From assembly GCF_900167945.1 (NCBI RefSeq), contig NZ_FUZA01000015.1:1-43051 (forward strand): a stretch of 43,051 nt of DNA, written 5' to 3'. The notes below the pieces were generated by a model that made no database searches, was not told the DNA's origin, and worked only from the letters and a program-made list of their open reading frames with translations. This stretch comes from Dyadobacter psychrophilus (GTDB taxonomy: Bacteria; Bacteroidota; Bacteroidia; Cytophagales; Spirosomataceae). How positions within the stretch are numbered: position 1 is the stretch's first letter; the number at the start of each line of letters is the position of its first letter. Positions 39,337-43,051 of this stretch are shown here, piece after piece. The translations under genes and the position numbers were made by a program.

Positions 39337-40758
39337 TTACAATAGTGTACTTGGACAAACATAGTTGCTTACTTCAAGCTTGCCTGAATCCTTAATTGCC
39401 TTAAAACCTCCCCTGACATCGATCAGATTGTCATATCCCCGTGCTTTGAGCACTGAATTAAAGATCATCGACCGGTAACCGCCGGCGCAGTGTACGAAGT
39501 ACGTTTTGTTTTTATCAATCTGCGCCAGGTGATCATTGATATAATCCAGGGGGATATTTTCTGCATCCAGCATATGCTCAGACAGGAACTCACTTGCCTT
39601 ACGTACGTCCAGCACGCCGATGGCAGGGTCCATTTTCAAGCGCTGACTCATCTGGTCAGCGGTTACTGACTGGATCTGGCTGGTTTCTTTACCGGCTTTA
39701 ACCCAGGCATCGATCCCACCTTTTAAATATCCGATCGTATGGTCATAGCCCACACGCGCAAGACGGGTCACCACTTCTTCTTCCCTACCCTGCTCAGTTA
39801 TTATCAATATGCTTTGTTTGATGTCGGGAATAAGCGCTCCAACCCAGGGAGCAAAGCCCCCATTTATTCCGATGTTGATCGAGTTAGGAACGAATCCTTT
39901 TGCAAAGATTTCTGCATCCCGCGTATCAAGGACGACCGCGCCAGTTTGGTTTGCCACCGCCTCAAAAGCCGCCGCATCCAAAGCCTGGGCTCCCCTTTCA
40001 AGAACCCTGTCAATGCTTTCGTAGCCATTGACATTCATCAAAACGTTCTCGGGAAAATAAGCAGGGGGTGGCATCAGCCCACCCGTAACTTCTTCGACAA
40101 ACTCTTCCTTGGTCATATCCACCCTGAGTGCATAGTTGGAGGTTTTCTGGCTACCCAATGTATCGGTTGTTTCTTTGCTCATGTTTTTGCCGCACGCACT
40201 TCCTGCGCCGTGGGCCGGATAGACAATAATATCATCAGCAAGTGGCATAATCTTATTACGCAGGGAATCAAACAGATGCTCTGCCAGCTTTTCTTGTGTC
40301 AGTCCGGCGGATACCTTTTGTGCCAAGTCAGGACGCCCAACATCACCAATGAACAGGGTATCCCCTGTAAAAATGCCAACCTGTTTTCCCTGCTGATCAC
40401 TTAAAAGATAACAGGTGCTTTCCATGGTGTGCCCGGGTGTATGCAATACTGTAAGCGACACATCGCCCACTTTCAGAACCTGGCCGTCTACGGCTACAAG
40501 CGCATCAAAGCTAGGCTTAGCAGTCGGGCCGAAAACGATTTGTGCACCGGTTTTTTCAGCCAGGTCAATATGGCCTGATACAAAATCCGCATGAAAATGC
40601 GTTTCCAGGACATATTTTATTTTTGCCCCATTTTGTTCTGCACGGTTGATATAGGGCTCAACTTCACGCAGTGGGTCGATTACCACAGCTTCCCCATTGC
40701 TTTCGATATAATAGGCTCCTTGCGAGAGGCAGCCGGTATAAATTTGCTCAATTTTCAT
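39337..40758 (-). CDS. Persulfide dioxygenase-rhodanese fusion (CstB-like), copy 1
   Basis: The metallo-beta-lactamase domain carries ETHFHADFVSGHIDLAEKTG, LHTPGHTMESTCYLL, FTGDTLFIGDVGRPDLAQ and YPAHGAGSACGKNMS. Two rhodanese domains follow. The first begins GAVVLDTRDAEIFAKGFVPN and has no cysteine in its loop (LIITEQGREEE). The second has TYFVHCAGGYRSMIFNSV with an active cysteine. The first in-frame ATG at 40782 is possible, but MKIEQIYTGC at 40758 matches the family start. It oxidises persulfides to sulfite and/or makes thiosulfate. A Crp-type site lies 75 bases upstream. Confidence 0.9.
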   Translation of the reverse strand: MKIEQIYTGCLSQGAYYIESNGEAVVIDPLREVEPYINRAEQNGAKIKYVLETHFHADFVSGHIDLAEKTGAQIVFGPTAKPSFDALVAVDGQVLKVGDVSLTVLHTPGHTMESTCYLLSDQQGKQVGIFTGDTLFIGDVGRPDLAQKVSAGLTQEKLAEHLFDSLRNKIMPLADDIIVYPAHGAGSACGKNMSKETTDTLGSQKTSNYALRVDMTKEEFVEEVTGGLMPPPAYFPENVLMNVNGYESIDRVLERGAQALDAAAFEAVANQTGAVVLDTRDAEIFAKGFVPNSINIGINGGFAPWVGALIPDIKQSILIITEQGREEEVVTRLARVGYDHTIGYLKGGIDAWVKAGKETSQIQSVTADQMSQRLKMDPAIGVLDVRKASEFLSEHMLDAENIPLDYINDHLAQIDKNKTYFVHCAGGYRSMIFNSVLKARGYDNLIDVRGGFKAIKDSGKLEVSNYVCPSTLL

Positions 40759-40832
40759 ATTGATGATTTTTTGATTTTTCAACCCTTTTTGAATTAACTA
40801 TACAAATTTCAGGATGTTTAGCTGGCTGGTCA

Positions 40833-40846
40833 GTGACAAGAGTCAC
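40833..40846. promoter_or_regulatory. Candidate Crp/Fnr-family site upstream of dioxygenase copy 1
   Basis: GTGACAAGAGTCAC (GTGA-N6-TCAC, in fact a 5-bp dyad GTGAC/GTCAC) followed by AT closely matches the site at 41750-41763. It lies in the 140-base gap between the TauE gene and the dioxygenase gene, 75 bases before the start. Confidence 0.6.
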
Positions 40847-40898
40847 ATTGCGAAAAAGAATGAAAATCATTTTCACCTGCTTGGCTAGTGATCGGAAA

Positions 40899-41708
40899 TT
40901 ATTTGAGATGCATCAGCTCGGAGGATATAATATAAATCCCCATCACCAGCACAAACCAGCCAAACCCCTTCTTCAAAGAAGTAGCATTAACCCTTTTGGC
41001 TAGGATGCCCCCGATTAAAATCCCTGCCATGGCAATACCAGTGATTTTCAGTAGAAAAGCCCAGTCAATCACGAAATGTCCTATATCCCCTGCAAAACCG
41101 ATCAGCGAATTCAGCGCGATAATCAGAAGCGAAGTGCCCACAGCTTCCTTCATAGGCATCCCCAGGATCAATACCAATGTCGGGATCAGCAAAAACCCGC
41201 CCCCTGCTCCCAGAAAACCCGTAGTTAATCCAATCCCAATGCCGCTTAAAAGCATCCGGGCAATATTACCTTTTAAGTCACACTCCAAACACCCCGGTTT
41301 TCGCTCTTTGCTTTTGATCATGCCTACCGATGCCGCTACCATCAGCACAGCAAAGAGCACCATCGTCAGTAAAGGTTCGGTGATCTGAAAGGCTCCAATG
41401 CTAAAAAGATCATGGGGCACCAATGGAATTAAAAACTTACGCGTCAGGAAAACCGTTGTGATCGATGTGCTTCCAAAGAGCAGTGCCGTCTTAATTTTGA
41501 CTGCGCCTTTCAAATAATTGCTGTATGCCCCGACAAGACTGGTGGATCCGACAATGAACAGCGAGTACGATGTTGATACCAAAGGACTAATACCGAACAT
41601 ATAGACCAGGACCGGCACAGTCAAAATGGAGCCGCCCCCGCCGATCATACCCAATGAGATACCAATAAATACAGACGCTATGTAGGCGATGATTTCCATT
41701 TTTTGCAT
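40899..41708 (-). CDS. TauE/SafE-family sulfite exporter
   Basis: A 269-residue protein with about eight helices and the repeated TauE/SafE motif: SLGMIGGGGSILTVPVLVYM and TTGFLGAGGGFLLIPTLVLI, each at the start of a half. The family exports sulfite or organosulfonates. It is the first gene of the minus-strand sulfur run and would remove sulfite made by the dioxygenases. A loop with MIKSKERKPGCLECDLKGN has a CxxC motif between the halves. A start three codons later (41699) is equally possible. Confidence 0.88.
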   Translation of the reverse strand: MQKMEIIAYIASVFIGISLGMIGGGGSILTVPVLVYMFGISPLVSTSYSLFIVGSTSLVGAYSNYLKGAVKIKTALLFGSTSITTVFLTRKFLIPLVPHDLFSIGAFQITEPLLTMVLFAVLMVAASVGMIKSKERKPGCLECDLKGNIARMLLSGIGIGLTTGFLGAGGGFLLIPTLVLILGMPMKEAVGTSLLIIALNSLIGFAGDIGHFVIDWAFLLKITGIAMAGILIGGILAKRVNATSLKKGFGWFVLVMGIYIISSELMHLK

Positions 41709-41749
41709 TGTTTATGCTGCAAAAATCAGAAGTGTCAAGCGCCGGGAAA

Positions 41750-41763
41750 GTGATAAAGGTCAC
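41750..41763. promoter_or_regulatory. Candidate Crp/Fnr-family site in the tauE-crp divergent promoter
   Basis: GTGATAAAGGTCAC followed by AT shares GTGAYAARRGTCACAT with the site at 40833. It lies 42 bases upstream of the TauE start and 114 upstream of the regulator gene. Confidence 0.6.
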
Positions 41764-41767
41764 ATAT

Positions 41768-41791
41768 GGGAAATAATATTTATTATGTCCC
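41768..41791. promoter_or_regulatory. 24-bp near-perfect dyad in the tauE-crp divergent promoter
   Basis: GGGAAATAATA and TATTATGTCCC pair with one mismatch around a central TT. It lies 4 bases from the Crp-type site. It could be an operator for a second regulator or for autoregulation. Confidence 0.45.
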
Positions 41792-41876
41792 AAAACTTGT
41801 ACTTCCAAGCATTTCGGAACCTTTTAGGGTGCATTTTTTTTATGACTTTATGCCTCGCTTAATTATTTAGCTACTT

Positions 41877-42521
41877 ATGAGTGAAGATATTTCCTACTAT
41901 CTCGATACCGTTTTTGCGGACTTTGAGCCTGAATTAAAACAACACTTGATCCGGGAATGCAGCCTGAAAAAGATTCCAGCCGGAGAAGTAATCATGCGGG
42001 CCGGACAGTACATTAAACACACCTTGCTTATTGGAAGCGGGAGAGTAAAACTTTACCGTCAGGGAGATGATGGTCAGGAAGCCTTTGTTTATGATCTTCA
42101 ACCAGGAAACGCATGCGCCTTATCGATGATCTGTAATACAAAACAAGAGGCTAGTGAGATCATGGCCAAAGCCCTGGAAGATACCGTGGCAATTCTGATA
42201 CCCATCCAGTTAATGGACGAGCTGATGCAGAAATATAAAACCTGGTATTACTTTGTCATTGCCAACTACCGGGCCCGCTTTGAAGAGCTGCTGGTAGTAT
42301 TTGACAATGTAGTATTTAAGGGCATGGACGAAAGGCTGGAATTTTATCTGAAAAATCGGTTTAGAACTACTGAGACCAGTCAGATTTTAATTACCCATCA
42401 TCAGATTGCCAATGATCTCAATACTTCTCGGGAGGTAATATCAAGATTATTAAAGAAAATGGAACAGGATCAAAAAATCAGACTTCAAAGAAATAGTATT
42501 GAATGGGTTACCCGGATGTAA
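41877..42521 (+). CDS. Crp/Fnr-family transcriptional regulator
   Basis: The N-terminal cyclic-nucleotide-binding-like beta-roll (about 12-120) includes ECSLKKIPAGEVIMRAGQYI, KHTLLIGSGRVKLYRQGDDG and DLQPGNACALSMICNTKQEA. The C-terminal helix-turn-helix is ILITHHQIANDLNTSREVIS RLLKKME. There is no N-terminal Fnr-type cysteine cluster. It is divergent from the sulfur operon, whose two GTGA-N6-TCAC sites it probably binds. The two cysteines in the effector domain (GNACALSMICN) could sense persulfide or oxidation state; this is inference. Confidence 0.9.
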   Translation: MSEDISYYLDTVFADFEPELKQHLIRECSLKKIPAGEVIMRAGQYIKHTLLIGSGRVKLYRQGDDGQEAFVYDLQPGNACALSMICNTKQEASEIMAKALEDTVAILIPIQLMDELMQKYKTWYYFVIANYRARFEELLVVFDNVVFKGMDERLEFYLKNRFRTTETSQILITHHQIANDLNTSREVISRLLKKMEQDQKIRLQRNSIEWVTRM

Positions 42522-42598
42522 TTTACTTGATCTCCCAACTCTGATTTAGTGAGATAAATCCAGCTAACATGCAATTACAGTAGGTTAATAATTACCTT

Positions 42599-42726
42599 TT
42601 AACCTCGAATTACTCTGAGAAGAATAGCTACAACTGCTATTACAAGTAAATAATGAATGATGATGCCCATCCCAAAGCCGTCAAATCCAAGATACCCGAT
42701 CAGCCAAAGGATTATTAATACAAGTG
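42599..42726 (-). pseudogene. lmo0937-family small membrane protein, 5' end cut by an IS element
   Basis: Read on the minus strand, the frame gives TLVLIILWLIGYLGFDGFGM, then IIIHYLLVIAVVAILLRVIR and G-stop at 42599. This matches the lmo0937-type two-helix membrane protein of about 48 residues, which usually begins MGNLLYTIAVILVI. The first few codons, including the start, are missing because the IS end starts at about 42727. In-frame codons continue into the IS but are not host sequence. Confidence 0.7.
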
Positions 42727-43051
42727 TGTAAGTGTCCCTAAATGACAGACAGTTTGAAATTAGAGAATATCACTTAATTTTAAACTGATGAAAAAGACGA
42801 GATTCACAGAAACCCAGATCGTTTCGATCCTCAAACAGCAGGAAACCGGCATCACTACTAAGGAGATTTGTCGGCAGCATGGCATTTCTGAGGCCACTTT
42901 TTATAACTGGAAAAGCCGGTATGGAGGAATGGAAGCATCTGACGTCAAACGGCTGAAAGATTTGGAGGAGGAAAATTCACGCCTGAAAAAGATGTTTGCC
43001 GACCTGAGCCTGGACAATCAAATTCTTAAAGAACTTTTCGCAAAAAAGGGC
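42727..43051 (+). mobile_element. IS3-family insertion sequence, left end, cut by the window edge
   Basis: The element begins about 42727 with TGTAAGTGTCCCTAAATGAC, a TG-started terminal sequence of the kind seen in IS3-family elements. It carries the first transposase frame from 42788. The right end lies beyond the window. It has interrupted the lmo0937-type gene. Confidence 0.75.
42788..43051 (+). CDS. IS3-family transposase OrfA, partial (3' end outside)
   Basis: The start MKKTRFTETQIVSILKQQET and GITTKEICRQHGISEATFYN followed by WKSRYGGMEASDVKRLKDLE form the helix-turn-helix and leucine-zipper region of IS3/IS407-group OrfA. It ends at the window edge after 88 codons (NQILKELFAKKG), still open. 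OrfA is usually about 90 residues and joined to OrfB by a frameshift. Confidence 0.88.
   Translation, partial: MKKTRFTETQIVSILKQQETGITTKEICRQHGISEATFYNWKSRYGGMEASDVKRLKDLEEENSRLKKMFADLSLDNQILKELFAKKG

Noticed and set aside
39739..40404. 221-codon plus-strand frame inside dioxygenase copy 1
   Set aside because: It is antisense to a strongly recognisable metallo-beta-lactamase/rhodanese protein and has no recognisable motifs of its own.
1..43051. tRNA, rRNA, CRISPR array or replication origin
   Set aside because: No cloverleaf, conserved rRNA segment, regularly spaced repeat series or iteron cluster was noticed by reading; a dedicated search was not possible.

Overview
The window looks like part of a Bacteroidota chromosome or large plasmid, most likely Cytophagales or Sphingobacteriales. 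Reasons are the family content (LytS/LytTR pair, DUF305 beside a YVTN propeller, DUF6428, Bacteroidota-type Crp/Fnr regulators), weak Shine-Dalgarno sequences and many ATGA-type overlaps. No rRNA, tRNA or CRISPR was seen. It reads as an accessory island for metals, arsenic and reduced sulfur. Recombination scars lie at both ends: a truncated YhcG-like gene and a serine recombinase on the left, an IS3-family element interrupting a small membrane-protein gene on the right, and several gene remnants between.

Layout. 1-2.2 kb: truncated yhcG-like gene with a perfect internal hairpin, serine recombinase, Crp/Fnr remnant. 2.2-6.1 kb (+): DUF305 protein, YVTN propeller, LytS-type kinase and LytTR regulator. 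6.4-11.1 kb (-): YeiH-type exporter, LysR regulator, TsdA-like dihaem cytochrome c, periplasmic DsrE-like protein and a solute-binding protein with no transporter; two similar LysR-type boxes lie upstream of yeiH and tsdA. 11.6-14.2 kb: lone CheB domain, frameshifted AraC remnant, DUF1259 protein. 14.2-25.3 kb: arsenic region. The plus strand carries arsenosugar genes (GT2, peroxidase-like, ArsS radical SAM, DUF2064 transferase). Divergent from them are a DUF547 protein and a methylthioribose-kinase-like phosphotransferase. An eight-member minus-strand run follows (arsR, DUF6428, arsN2, acr3, two metallophosphoesterases, an interrupted TonB-like gene, an MFS transporter), with an arsenate reductase divergent from arsR. 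25.6 kb: a cysteine-rich four-helix copper-storage-type protein.

26.3-41.7 kb is almost wholly minus strand and centred on sulfur: a TauE/SafE exporter, two persulfide-dioxygenase/rhodanese fusions, a single-domain rhodanese, two YeeE/YedE-type proteins and a methyltransferase. These are followed by an RND tripartite efflux pump, a TlpA thioredoxin, a second DsrE plus binding-protein pair, a periplasmic rhodanese-like protein and another TlpA thioredoxin. A Crp/Fnr regulator is divergent at the far end. Two near-identical GTGA-N6-TCAC sites lie upstream of the exporter and of the first dioxygenase.

Two ideas stand out. First, the DsrE-like protein and orphan binding protein are duplicated as a unit, once beside a TsdA-like cytochrome and once beside periplasmic thiol enzymes and an RND pump. 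This suggests an undescribed periplasmic sulfur-carrier module. Second, the methylthioribose-kinase-like protein beside ArsS suggests a route from 5'-deoxy-5'-dimethylarsinoyl-adenosine through a C1-phosphorylated arsenoribose to glycosylated arsenosugars. Both are inferences from family membership and neighbourhood.
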